A DNA stretch of 64,000 nucleotides from Erigeron canadensis (taxonomy: Eukaryota > Streptophyta > Magnoliopsida > Asterales > Asteraceae): NCBI RefSeq assembly GCF_010389155.1, contig NC_057768.1, forward strand, positions 24,933,966-24,997,965, given 5' to 3'. Shown piece after piece: positions 10,969 through 22,575 of this stretch (position 1 is the first letter of the stretch; every line of letters starts with the position of its first letter). The position numbers and the translations under genes are program-made. The notes below the pieces were generated by a model. The model was not told the DNA's origin. It made no database searches and worked only from the letters and a program-made list of their open reading frames with translations.

Positions 10969-12231
10969 GGAGAGAGATCAAATAAGAAGGTGTCTTAAGG
11001 AGAGAAGGGAGAGAAGGTCTTATGAACCAATCAAAACGTGACATGTGGATTTAAAAAAGAAAACGCGGTGGCATTTTTGTAAATAAATCAAACTTTTGTC
11101 AGCCTGGTTCTGGATCAGCCTGGGTATGGGTCAGCTTGGGTTATGATCAGCTTGGTTGGTCAGTTTGGGTTCTGGGTCAGCTTGTGTTCTGATCAGCTTG
11201 GGTTCTGATCAGCTTGGTTGGGTCAGATTGGTCAGCCTAGGTTATGAGTCAGCTTGGTCAGCCTGGAACCTAGGTCAGCTTGGGATCTACATTTGTGTAG
11301 ATTATGTGTAGTTTTGTGTCAAACTGACCCAACCCAAGCTAACTAAGTTGACCCAACCTGACCCAGACCCCAAGCTGACCCAAGCTGACCCAACCCAACC
11401 CCAAGCTGATCTAAAACCCATTATCTACATTTGTGTAGATTAATCTATATTTGTGTAGATTGTGTCAAGCTAACCCAACCTAAGCTAACCAAGCTGACCC
11501 AATCTGACCCAACCTGAACCAGACCCCAAGCTGAACCAACCCAACCCTAAGCTGACTCAACCTGACCCCAAGCTGACCCAAAACCCATAATCTACATTTG
11601 TGTAGATTGTGTAAACCTGACCCAACCCAAGCTAACTAAGCTGACCCAACCTAACCCAGACCCCAAGCTGGCCCAACCTGACCCCAACCTGACCCAACCT
11701 GATCCCAAGCTGACCCAACCCCAAGATAACTCAACCTGACCCAACCTGACCCCAAGCTGACCCAATCAGACCCTGACCCCAATCTGACCAAACTGATCAT
11801 GCTGACCAACCAAGCTAATCAGAACCCAAGCTGACCCAAACCTGACCCAACCCAGAACCCAAGCTGACCCAAAACCCATAATCTACATTTGTGTAGATTA
11901 TGTGTAAATTGTGTCAAGATGACCCAACCTGAACAGACCCCAACCTGACCCAACATATCCCAAACCCAAGCTGACCAAACTGATTATGCTGACCAACCAA
12001 GCTGATCAGAACCCAGGCTGACCAAGCTGACCAACCAAGCTGATCAGAACTCAAGCTGACCCAGACCCAAGCTGATCGGAACCCAAGCTGATCACTTCAA
12101 AAAAGTTTGATTTATTTACCAAAATGCCACCGCGCATTTTTTTTCATTTTGACACATGTCGCGTTCTGATTGGTTCATAGGACCTTCTCTCCCTTCTCTC
12201 CTTAAGACACCTTCTTCCAAGATCTCTATCC
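10969..12231. mobile_element. Fold-back element with a minisatellite core
   Basis: The ends are inverted copies, ggagagagatca on the left and gatctctatcc on the right, both next to TATATA. The matching arms extend about 130 bases: aaggtgtcttaaggagag against ctctccttaagacacctt, then gaaccaatcaaaacg against cgttctgattggttc, then aatcaaacttttg against caaaaaagtttgatt. The core (about 11100-12090) is a degenerate tandem array of a 10-14 base unit (cccaagctgac, cccaacctgac) that also inverts: the left part reads ggtcagcttggg and the rest its complement. A block atctacatttgtgtagat, itself palindromic, recurs near 11288, 11421, 11590 and 11880. No protein is encoded. Confidence 0.75.
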
Positions 12232-13624
12232 TATATATAAGAACACAACACTGGAAGGTGTTTCAAGAGCCAACGATGCGGTCTTGACCCCAAACTACTC
12301 GATATGGTTGTCGACCAACATTGGACGAGACCCAGCACCATACCTAGGGCTCTAAACACACCGGCTTTTGACTAAACAAAACTTGTTTAAAAGGAAAGAT
12401 CAAAGATGCAACCTGGTGGAGGTTGTAGGTTTGTTGAGCTATCAATTAATACATATAGTTGATGCAGTCAAAATGATAACAAAATGCACTTTCTTTATTT
12501 AAGTTGGTATGTTTGATCAGTCAAAACCTTAAATTCTAGGATAGGTTAACTTTTATTTATTTGTTAATAGTGACATAACAAGAGTAACATCCTTTTTTTT
12601 TTGTATTAGTTTGGCAGGATTAGATAAACATAAACTGAATAGTCTAATTTCATAGTTGGGTGGAGGGTACTTATTAAGATAGTTGTGACTCTCTACACTC
12701 ATTGTCCAAAATTTAATCTTATCATATGAATGTTAATGAGTTTAGTTATCATCAATCTTTGGTATAGTTTACTTTCAAAGATCAAATGTCAACTTTCAAT
12801 TGAATATGATAACTTGAGGTCATACCTAACATAAAAATATGATCATGACACCTTAACCATGCAATGTTAACAATCCAGTTGTAATCAAATATACAAGATT
12901 AAAGGTAAAAGGTCAGCAGTCAAAAAGTCAGCAAATCTTGGAAGTTATTGCAACATTGCTTCATATCAAGCCTTAATCAAAGCCATTGTTTACTTACCTT
13001 TTACTGCTGTTTCTAAAGTTTTGACTTTGAAAGCCAGATTGCTGCAAAGGCACTACAAGAGAGCGGATCTCAGAGGCACACGTAAATCATGAACTTCGTT
13101 TGCATAGTGTGAATGTCATAAGAAAAATCCTGACATTTCTAAAATACATCTGGTCCAAGAAAAAAACGCACTTGGTCCGAGTACTTTGTGAACGTGTATT
13201 TAATCCTGGATGAGTACTAGAAAAGGCGAAAAAGAATACAAAAGAACAAGCAAAAATTCTAACGAACACTAGCCGAATATCATATATATAGAGGAATCCA
13301 TTAATCTTTCTTAAGAGAACGAAAATACATATCCGAAATCTTTGATAGAGCTACTACAAAAAACTATGGTCATGCCAATCTAGTATTGATCACACCCATA
13401 CAAAGAAACTGTACACACCAGTAATCTTTAAAGGTGACTTTCTTCATGCACAAATCAATCATATCTATCCAACTTCATCTACATGTAAATAATAATAAGA
13501 AAAAAAAGAGGTCTGTTTTGTATTAGCTTTGCCCTGCATCATGTCTTTGAATGGATGCAAAAAAAATGATTTCTGCATTTCGTTTTTGTACTGTGGTAGT
13601 TGGGTCGGTCAATACCTTCGAATT
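12232..13624. other. Intergenic, including the 3' flank of the receptor-like kinase
   Basis: No convincing gene. The part next to 13625 is probably the 3' untranslated region of the minus-strand kinase. Confidence 0.4.
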
Positions 13625-16214
13625 TTATCTGGTACCCTTTTCTGCATCAGAATTCTCAGTCTGTGACTCGGGTTCTGTGGGATTAGCTTGACTCCTACGG
13701 CGTCTTCGACCCTGTGGTCAAACCATATTTCAGTAACAAGGATGACAAAAACAACCACAAGTTTCAAGTTCAAGAACTTAATAACATTAAGGTTGCCATT
13801 CAACCCATTTAAATCTGAATGAGTCGATTCTGGTTGGGGTCTTTTTGAAAGACTGAAAGAGAAATGAGTCAAATGGATTAAACTCTTCAACTCGTATACT
13901 GTTTTATTACAAATCTTTAGATTTATAATTATAAAGTATAATATATTTAATTGTAATGTATCAACTATCCATTGATGAAGTTTTAAAAAATGAAAAAAAT
14001 CATTTCCAAAGCATTTCTGAACAGACCGTCCAGATTCGACTTGCAATGGAAAGTTTACATTTTTTGACTCGTAAGCCAAACTGGCCATCTTGCCACCTCC
14101 AGTTTAGAACATTTCCCCCTATTCTATTTGGTTACTTTTGAAAAACTGGCTCAAGTTCAAAGTTTCTAAAAACAAACCTCGCGTGTTAATGGATACTCTT
14201 CAGACTCGAGCATGCGCACAACTTCACCCATCGTAAGTCGTTTCTCAGAATCGGGGTCAACGCATCTTAAAGCAGTCAAAAGAGCCCGTTTAAGTGCGGT
14301 TCTAGATGGTCTGGTACCGATATTAGGGTCAACAACCTCTTCTGACCGTCTGCTTCCAACCATCATTTTGAGCCAATCAACCAGGTTCACCTGTAAAACC
14401 CAGCGGAGAACATGTAACTCCACTAGAAATTTCTTCATAAAATATTACTGTATTAATAAACAATGTATATATACCTCGTCTGCTGGACGACCATAATCTA
14501 CCGGATCTCTTCCCGTGATTGCTTCTAAGAGCAGAACTCCAAAACTATAAACATCACTCTTTTCATTCAAAAGCCCACTATTTGCATACTCTGGAGCTAC
14601 ATATCTATACAAGATAAAACCTTGATGTGTAAGTTAAAATTATCTAGCCACAAAAAGTACTCAAGATAATGCAAATCGTCTATAGTTAAAAAAGTAGAGA
14701 ATTCAAACTCATCGGTTAAACTTTTGTAGATTGTTTTAGCAGTGTAACTAGACATTGGGTATTAAATTAAATTCAACAGTTTAGCCCTTACTATAAGAGC
14801 AGCTAAGTGCTAAAACAGTAAAACTTAATAAAATAATGTAAATTAAATGTTTTCACTGATATAATAAAACAGTTAACATGCTTTTCATTTTATTAACTTA
14901 CCCAAATGTGCCCATTACTCTGGTTGTGATATGACTTTTCCCCGCACCCAATAACTTGGCGAGTCCAAAGTCAGACAATTTAGCATTAAACTCATCGTCT
15001 AGTAAAATATTGCTGGACTTGATATCTCGGTGAACCACCTTTGGCTCAATGGCCTCATGCAGATACGAAAGCCTGTGAAGTTTTTAATGGGATGTCACAA
15101 ATAAGCCACAACAATCACTGCTATAAGTTTATTTATTTAAGAAAAACTCCTGCAAGAGTAGAAACTTACGCCTTTGCAGTACCAAGAATAACTTTCATGC
15201 GAGCCTCCCATGTAAGATATCCATGTTGGCGCATACCTCCATGAAGCCATTGCTCTAAGTTACCATTGTTCACATACTCATATACCAACAACCTTCAGAA
15301 CAAACAAAAATTCAAGCTCAATACTTTATACAGATTCAAGTAAACCATAAAACATTAAAAAAAAGAGAGAGAGAGAGAGAATTTACCTGTGGGTTCCTTC
15401 AATACAATAACCAAGAAGCCTAACTAAGTTTTTGTGCCGAACATGACCAATTGCTTCAACTTCAACTCGAAATTCTTTCTCAGCTTGTCCTCTACAATCC
15501 AGATATCAAACAAAAAAAAAAGATTTAAAACCAAAGGTTCAAAACTTTCAAATAATCAACAAGCAACAATTCGAGACAAATAACTTACACATTGTTGAGA
15601 ATCTTCTTAACAGCCACAGGTGAGCCATTCACAAGATAACCACGATACACGACCCCATATCCACCTTCACCAACAACATTATCTTTTGAAAAGCGATTTG
15701 TTGCTGTCTCGAGATCCCGTAGTGTAAACCAATGACCCCAACCAAGGTGTGAAAACTCAGGTAAACCCGATAAAGGGGAACTTTGAGTGATGGGATGTGA
15801 GCCAGAATCAGGCCCTGTATCTTCTTTGTCTAGATGATTAAAAGATCCTGATTGACTACTATTATCTCCATATTTACTCTTGTCAACACTTGGACGTGTT
15901 AACAGTTTATCTGAATCTTTATCTTTGTCACTGAATTTGTCCCATAACGTGTTATTACTAGTATCTTGACCCATAAATGGACTAGCAGAATTTTGATCAA
16001 CTCTTATGTCTTTGATCTCTGCTGACACAACAGTCGGTTTTTGTGTAACTGGAAGTCTATCAGTTGCTTTCTTCGATTTCTTTTTAGTAAATGTATAACA
16101 CCAAAGCATAAACAAGACAACAACTATGGCTAATGCTACAAATATTGCTATAAGGTGCCATACTTGAAGATTTAAAGCCGGAATTTCTTCAGTCATTTCT
16201 TTTTTGAGACCCAT
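13625..16214 (-). CDS. Membrane-anchored receptor-like protein kinase (At3g59110/At5g18500 type)
   Basis: Seven coding exons on the minus strand, all in phase: 16214-15589, 15491-15387, 15292-15170, 15072-14902, 14604-14475, 14390-14178, 13711-13625, giving 484 residues. A single hydrophobic segment lies at about 20-42 with almost no extracellular part, followed by a basic and Ser/Asp-rich juxtamembrane region. The kinase signature starts with the family motif [15 protein letters not shown]. The glycine loop GEGGYG is at 182-187, the invariant Lys at 203, HRD at 299-301 and DFG at 319-321, with the activation segment VMGTFGYVAPEYA. The tail is Arg/Ser-rich (GRRRRRSQ). All catalytic residues are present, so it should be active. 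The start at 16214 is chosen because an acceptor (tatgcag) lies 22 bases upstream, so the longer open frame beginning MRPNK crosses an intron. By family it is a plasma-membrane RLK with no defined ligand. Confidence 0.92.
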
Positions 16215-16235
16215 TGGTGAGTATTTGTAAATACC

Positions 16236-16988
16236 CTGCATATTATTTGAGACAAATGTAAGGGCATAAATAATACTCCGTATTTCTAACTTGGTCAAAA
16301 CAAATTTATTAGGCCTCATTTGACAAACATTTTGATCTCCTATTCGGCTATTCCAAAACAGAATTCTTGTCTAACAATAAGCTTCCAATTCCAACTTCTA
16401 GGGAGTATAAGTAACATAAATAAAAGGGACACAATATATCAAGGTCTGAACTGCTTTAATTCAAAAGCACAAACCAAATATACATATCATACAAATTATT
16501 CAAGTTATACATTAACAAATTTATATAACTACTGTATAACTACATCATACTCGTATCCTGAAAAAAAAAGTCACCTTGAAAACTTGCAACCAAAAAACTC
16601 ACATACATAAAAATTACCCAAGTTACATTTTTTTGGCCAAAATTTGCAGAAATGAAAAAGATGCATAATTGAGGAAAATCAGAACATATTGAAAATAAAA
16701 TTACAATCTATAACTAATTATTGCAAGGCTTTTTAAGTCAAAATGAGTAAACAAAAATAAAAAAGGCACAATCATAAACAATGCATACCAGTTTTTAGAG
16801 ATTAATATCAGTTTGAACTTCAATCTGTTAAAGATCTCCAAAGATACACACACACATATATAAGTATACATATACACACATATACATATAAACTTTTTTA
16901 ACAACATAAAGATACAAACTTTAATGCATAATAACATCAAATAACTTAAAGGGTATGTAAAATAATGAACATTAATTGTATATATTAC
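16236..16988 (-). other. 5'-leader intron of the receptor-like kinase
   Basis: Donor cattcag|gtaata at 16989/16988 and acceptor tatgcag at 16236, both on the minus strand and upstream of the chosen ATG. The leader exon would continue right to about 17340. Inferred from splice signals; no transcript evidence. Confidence 0.5.
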
Positions 16989-17340
16989 CTGAATGTAAAG
17001 ATATTTGGAGATTAACAAAAAATAAAATAAAAAAACACTTGCTTTTTGCTTAATCTCCAAACACAAAGAACAAGAGTTTAAACACTAGATCCTCAATGAA
17101 GCCATATGAAGAAGAATAACAAGAATCAAAAAACCAAAATGTGGGTAAGTTATTTAAGCCAAAAGGGTGTCCCAATATATAAAAATCATAAGCAGATCTT
17201 GTAAAATTGAAAGATAAAGATGGAATCTTGAAATGTAAAAAAGGAGGGATTTTTATTTATTGAAGTTGAAGGGAATTGTTGCAGAACAACAACTCACATG
17301 GAATTCTGTGAATGTGAGAGTGGTGGGGGAAGATGATAAT

Positions 17341-18639
17341 AAGAAGGCATGGACTCATCAGGAGTAGGTGATATATATCTAGAAGGAAACAAATATGTAT
17401 ACATATACAAATTCTTGTAATATATTCTCTAAAATGGATTTTAAATAAATGTTTTGGAGTTTTTATTTTAAGTTTTTATGAAAAATGAGGCTATGAAAAA
17501 AAAATGATGAAACTGATATGGGTATTTATATATTCTGTTGAAAATATAATTTTGTAGATTGTTTAGTCAAAAAAGCAATAGCTTTAAGTGGGAAAAGTTG
17601 AAGAAATAATTATGGTTCATTAGACAAGTAATTAGTGAATTTAAAGAAAAAGTTACTGTAGTAATTAATACGAGTACAAATTGTAAAGTAATTAAGTTTT
17701 GGAAGGTTGTGAGGTCAAATGAACAGACTAGACATCTTAATCACATTCACATTCCTTCAAATAGTATAGTCCAAACTCGATAGATAAACTTTTACAAAAA
17801 CGGAAATATAGTTATCAATTTATCATATCAAATACTATAGCTTTATACTTTCTTGAAAATAACATATACAAATTTATTGATTTAATAAGACATGTAACAA
17901 GATATTTTAGAAAAACAAGTTGTTGGTATGGGAAACTATTTTCTTTAATGCAATTTGTTTTGAAAGAATAGAATTGTATAAGTAAGCTATTGTTGATCTA
18001 TTTGGAATCAAAAATAAAAGTATATTATACTTGGTAGATATATAAGTTAGTAAAAATAGGATTGAAAGAATATATCTTTTAAAAAACAATGATATGGCCT
18101 ATGGGAAAGTATTCAATGTACTGAGTTTTGAGAGGCTAGTTTAAATGATCTTGAGTTTTGTGAAAATTTGAAATTTTTTTGTACAAACAATAATATTTAT
18201 TGATCATAAAAAAATGAATTTTTATTGAAGTGAGTAAATATAGTGGGGTGCATTAGTCAAGGAAACAGACTGGAAGCCATTACCAGTTTATAGCGAAGAG
18301 ACCATGATACCCTTTACCAAGCATTTAAATTACAGTTATATCCTTTGTCTCCGTTTGAAGGTGGCATGACAACAGAATTGGAATTAAGCAATCCTGTTTT
18401 GTACCAACCGAGTCAATCAAGCGGTTATTGTAAATTGACTGAAATAGCCTTGTTTCTTTTTCTTTTTTAAAAGGGGGAATGGATTTGGAATCAAGTAATC
18501 CTGTTTCGAACCAACAACCAAAATAGGAATGTGTTGCCACTAAAGGCATGAAGAAAGGCAACCACATTATCTAAAGAACGTAAGAAACAGTGTAAGATTA
18601 TTTGTTTAAAATGATAACTAATGTTGAGAAAACATAGCA
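17341..18639. other. Intergenic; probable promoter region of the minus-strand kinase, then AT-rich DNA
   Basis: No gene was seen. Around 18370 and 18485 there are two related stretches (ggaattaagcaatcctgttt and ggaatcaagtaatcctgttt), probably pieces of a degenerate repeat. Confidence 0.4.
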
Positions 18640-18688
18640 TCTAGTTGTTATACACCCAAGCTTAGTTGAAGTACTCTCATATACCAAT

Positions 18689-18720
<32 letters not shown>

Positions 18721-18806
18721 GTTTGTCCTCTCATGTTTTTATAAATTAAAAAAACAAAATGTGAGAAATTTTACACCCAGGTTTAGATGTCTAATAGCTA
18801 TATAAA
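18640..18806. mobile_element. Diverged MITE of family A type (copy 4)
   Basis: Left part ttgttatacacccaagcttag and right part tacacccaggtttagatg...ctaatagcta form an imperfect inverted repeat around a central (TA)n run, with the same internal words (tcatataccaattttttaa) as the copy at 10400. The TIRs are decayed. Confidence 0.5.
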
Positions 18807-18850
18807 CCCTAACCTTTTAAATGTTTCGATTATATCCTACTATTAATTAT

Positions 18851-18964
18851 GAGTGGTGATAATTTATAGTTGATGTACCATATTGTACAAGTTATATAGC
18901 TGACTATACAAGTCATTAGTGAACAATTATAGTAGATTACTTGAAGATACAAATATCACCTCCC
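18851..18964. mobile_element. hAT-like MITE (family B, copy 1) with direct target repeats
   Basis: The 114-base element starts gagtggtgata and ends tatcacctccc, an inverted match. It is flanked by identical attaattat on both sides (18842-18850 and 18965-18973). An 8-9 base duplication suits a hAT-like or Mutator-like origin. Related copies are at 20129, 26158 and 28549, all with the terminal word gtgata. Confidence 0.65.
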
Positions 18965-18973
18965 ATTAATTAT

Positions 18974-20120
18974 TGGTAATCACTATGAATATAACATCTC
19001 TATATATACCTACATGCAACCATGTTTGTTAGAGTGTTGGCATCGTCCTCCCTTACGACACAAATAAAGCGGGCTGAACTTCTAACAGCCCGCCCGCTTT
19101 CATAGAACAATATCGTGACAGGTGCGGTGAAAATATGGTGCCAAACTTAAACACTATAGCTAAAAAAAAAGGGCGGTGTGGGTTAAAATGAGGGGTGCTT
19201 ACGACACCAGGGCGAAAAAAATCACCAACCTCAAAATACTTTAGGTGGACTATTTGCAAAACAAGATCACCAAAATGGACAATATAATTGGCAGTGTTTA
19301 TGATGCTCATTTCTCGTAGTGAGACGCACTTAATCACGCCGAGATGTGGCAAGGGGGGATCGGACCGTACAAAACAGTCGACGAAATGAGGCGTCCACAG
19401 TCCACTAGGGTACAACCCACATGATTTCGATGTTGACGGACGTTACATGAAATTATAGGATTTAGGAGCTTAATTTCTTAAGTATTGCAATGTTTATATT
19501 GTATCCATTTGCGTAGGTCACATTCACATCTTTGATGTGTGTTCTATTGTATCCCTTAGCAATGTGTTTAATTGTATCCCCTTTGTCGAATTTAACATGT
19601 CTTCTTCTTTGTCAATACTTCTAACGATCTTCCACATCTCCATTGCACTAATTGCTTGAACTGACGTCTTAAATCCGAATGAACATAGCTTCAAACGAAA
19701 GGTATCACAAACAATTTCCACAACTTGCGAGTTTAAGCTGCTATTCCATTTCTAAAAAGCAAGCTATCCGGCTATCCCTCTCCAGCCAAAAGTATCAACT
19801 ATCTTTTAGGAGCATATAAGACCTCAATAATGAGGAAGACGTACTAGAAGAAAGTAATGAATTGGTTAAGTATCCATTGGATTTTTATATAAAATTTAAT
19901 TTTTAACTGTTTTTACTAAACCAATGTTGGTTTTCACCTAGTTAAATCTTGACTAACTGGAAACGATCTTAAAAGCTACCTTTTTTTTAAAGATTTCTTC
20001 CGAATAAAATCTTGAATCTTGAAGGTATTGTACCCTTCTCCTTGTTTGAAATGTACGCCATAGTTAATTCTTGCATTTGTTATTCTACTTGCACGGATAT
20101 TCTTTTATTCTGAAGCATTT
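18974..20120. other. Intergenic apart from the segment at 19020-19440
   Basis: AT-rich, with no gene recognised on either strand. Confidence 0.4.
19020..19440. repeat. Unclassified repeat-like segment
   Basis: More GC-rich than its surroundings, with words such as gcatcgtcctcccttacgac and a second gcttacgacacc near 19197 that suggest degenerate internal repetition. A 120-codon open frame on the minus strand does not resemble a protein I know. Probably an old transposon fragment. Confidence 0.3.
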
Positions 20121-20128
20121 ATAATCAA

Positions 20129-20260
20129 TGGAAAGTGATATCCCCACAACAAAAATTAGTCATTCACAACAATCAATGCTTTATACAGCTGTATACTGTG
20201 CAGTATAATATATACGTATATTGTGAATGACTAATTTGTGTAATGGGGATATCATTTCCC
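20129..20260. mobile_element. hAT-like MITE (family B, copy 2) with 8-bp target duplications
   Basis: Termini tggaaagtgatatcccc and ggggatatcatttccc are inverted copies, with a second inverted pair inside (tagtcattcacaa and ttgtgaatgacta). The element is flanked by a perfect 8-base direct repeat, ataatcaa (20121-20128 and 20261-20268). Confidence 0.72.
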
Positions 20261-20268
20261 ATAATCAA

Positions 20269-21262
20269 AGTATTCACGTGTATTTAAAAGTGTGATCTTT
20301 TCAATTACAAAAAGTCTAATTGAACATATGTTGGGTCTTAATTTACATAATCAAGTACCCCGTTTAACTTTTTGACAATAAATTAATCATTGACACTCTT
20401 TTCTAATAGTGGTTAAGAACATATAAATTTGTTACTTAATAGAAAATGAGATATATAACCTTAGTGCTACTGCTACATAAATCGAAGAGGAAAGAACAAT
20501 ATATCACTCAACATACACAAGTAAACTGGTTGAAATAGAAGAAAGCTACAAAAGTTAATTAAAAATTTAAAAATACAAGAAGTGTCACACAAAATAATTG
20601 CTGATTTACTCCTACTATATATTTGCTGGAAAGTTTTGAGCACTAGAATTACACTAAAATTACAGGCAAAACCAAGGTGCAACTTGATGTCATTCACGTT
20701 TGATAGCGTGCAATTTCATTTAATTTAATAAAATCTAAACTATCATATAAAATTGAGAAGCTGAGTTACCGTACATGTATCGTTTTTTTAATTTTCAAAT
20801 TTTGAAATCTCGTCCTTTTATCAACTTAAATATAACTAGAGAAGTTTTAGGCCAGCGTTGTGTGACCTCAACTCTCGTGTTAATATTGTTTCGTTATGTT
20901 ACTGTGTATGCGTTAGATCGAAAGCTGCTTAATTGAAAACTACTTTCTCATAGGTACTTTTGCTCAAAAGATATGATATATTGAATATATACTTATTTAA
21001 GAGAAGTATTACATTATTTTTTGTTATGATGTTTTCTAAAAACTTAGACATTTCAAATATATGTTGATTGAAGGATGATTTTACAACATCATTCAGAAAC
21101 AAAAAATTAAAGAAAATGAAAACAAAGAAAAATTGTTGTGAAAAACCAATAATAAAAACAAACTAAAATAGGTAGCAACATAACAAAATCCTAATAGTGG
21201 CACGGGATGCTAAGTGAGCGGGGCAATGCTACATCACATAGCGTCGTTCATTCCATCTCCTA
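20269..21262. other. Intergenic, no gene seen
   Basis: AT-rich, with short open frames only and no recognisable repeat boundary. Confidence 0.4.
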
Positions 21263-21271
21263 TTAATATAG

Positions 21272-21459
21272 GGGTAGAGATCCCCTCAAGTTATCCCAAC
21301 TTGAGGTGTAAAGTTTGGAGGATCTTGACCGTTGAATTAAAATCAAAGATTAAGATTCAAAAATGATTATCAAATCTGGACTTTTGATTTTAATTCAAGG
21401 GTTGAGATCATCTTAACTCGACCCCTCAAGTTGATGATAACTTGAGGGAATTCCCACCC
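21272..21459. mobile_element. Mutator-like MITE with 9-bp target duplications
   Basis: The 188-base element has inverted ends: gggtagagatcccctcaag on the left, and gggtgggaattccctcaag read from the right on the opposite strand. Each end also folds on itself (cctcaagtt and aacttgagg). Perfect 9-base direct repeats, ttaatatag, lie at 21263-21271 and 21460-21468. Confidence 0.75.
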
Positions 21460-22084
21460 TTAATATAGACATAAAATTGAACATATACTCAATTAAAGTC
21501 ATTGAATATCTCATATCATTCAGTAAATTTTTTTCTATTTTTAAAAAGAAGTATATAAATATATATATATATATATATGATGAAAAAAAATATATCTAAT
21601 GATATGTTCACTTTATTTATTTGTTGATACACGTATTACACAATTTTTTTAATTCTTATCATTGATTTTTACTTTGTATAATAAATTTTTAGAAAATACT
21701 AAATGAAGCCCTAAGGGCTTAACTTAACATTCATAAAAAAGTTATACATTTTCATATTAAATGTTCATCCTGAATGTTATGGAAAGTGTACAACTAATTA
21801 ATAGACCTTAACAAAAACCCTTAGAGCTTCGTTTAACAGGACCCTAAACTTTTAATCTTTTATTTTACTATGTGCTTTAATAGTTGTACTATATGCTATT
21901 AATTTTGTTATTCACTATTCACATTTCTTAATTTAGGCCTTAGGGTTTTACTTAACGTGTATAAAAAGGTAGTACATTTTCGTATTAAAAGTCCACCCCT
22001 TAAATTTTATTGTAAGTGTACAAGTAAATAATGTATCTTAACAAAATCACATAGAGCTTCGTTTAGCAGGACCTTAAACTTTTT

Positions 22085-22156
22085 TTTTCCGAACATTCAG
22101 TCGGTATACGACATCGGGGAAACCTCACCGTATAATGGTGAAACCTTGCACGTATA
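22085..22156 (-). mobile_element. 5'-truncated SINE family 1 copy with target duplication
   Basis: On the minus strand it carries the family 3' end (caccattatacggtgagg, accgactgaatgttcgg, A-tract) but no tRNA-like head. It is flanked by the direct repeat accttaaactttt (from 22071 and from 22157). The target is the same position as in the uninterrupted unit 1 nearby (ccctaaacttttaat). Confidence 0.68.
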
Positions 22157-22179
22157 CCTTAAACTTTTAATCTTTTTTT

Positions 22180-22512
22180 TGGAAGCGGCTATCTACACAC
22201 ATCAATTGTTCCCAGAAAACACATATGAATTGCCCCGTTTTATATATATATATATATATAATGCCGAGTTTATCGCTCCATTTTATATAAAACGCCGTGT
22301 CTAGTCGGTGTGTAGATAGTAAAAGCTATAAGGAGAATTACACGTGGTCTGACACACACGTAAGTCATTCCCCCGTTTTAGGTACCGTTTAACCTAATAC
22401 GTAGCGTTATATGTAAAACGGTACCTAAAATGGGGCATATCAGATGTGTTTTTTTGAACAGTTGACGACGTTTTACATAAAACATGTGTTTCAGGGTGTA
22501 TCTATAGTATCA
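22180..22512. mobile_element. Fold-back insertion in the tandem unit
   Basis: It begins near ggaagcggctatctacaca and ends near gtgtatctatagtatcacc, a loose inverted pair. Inside are a strong inverted pair, ccgttttaggtaccgttt and aaacggtacctaaaatggg, and repeated words around acgttttacataaaac. Boundaries are approximate, inferred from where the host repeat unit resumes. Confidence 0.5.
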
Positions 22513-22575
22513 CCCTTTATTTTATTATGTGCTTTATAGGTTGAACTGTATACTATTAAATTTTGTATTTCACTA

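Larger units (their letters stand above)
21697..22575. repeat. Diverged tandem duplication (about 235-base unit) interrupted by two insertions
   Basis: Unit 1 (about 21697-21930) and unit 2 (about 21935-22575) share words in order: tagggttt/taagggctt, gtacattttcgtattaaa, gtgtacaa, agagcttcgttta, caggacc, taaactttt, ctatgtgcttt, ttcactattcac. Unit 2 is split by a short SINE fragment (22085-22156) and a fold-back (about 22180-22512); removing both restores a single unit. Confidence 0.6.

Noticed and set aside
11095..12090. Regularly spaced repeats that might suggest a CRISPR-like array
   Set aside because: Units are 10-14 bases, degenerate and without unique spacers, and the genome is a plant nuclear one. 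It is a minisatellite in a fold-back element.
12236..12370. Coding-like segment after the fold-back (gaacacaacactggaagg...)
   Set aside because: A short open stretch, but I could not match it to any protein family, and stops follow; not reported as a gene.
13609..14088. 159-codon open frame on the minus strand
   Set aside because: It reads through the last intron of the receptor-like kinase in a wrong frame. The true last exon (13711-13625) uses a different frame that gives the family tail.
16215..16319. Upstream extension of the kinase start (MRPNK...)
   Set aside because: A good splice acceptor at 16237-16236 lies between this ATG and the family start, so the extension is intronic.
19053..19415. 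120-codon minus-strand open frame
   Set aside because: No motif or start context; the composition suggests an old repeat. Kept only as a low-confidence repeat segment.
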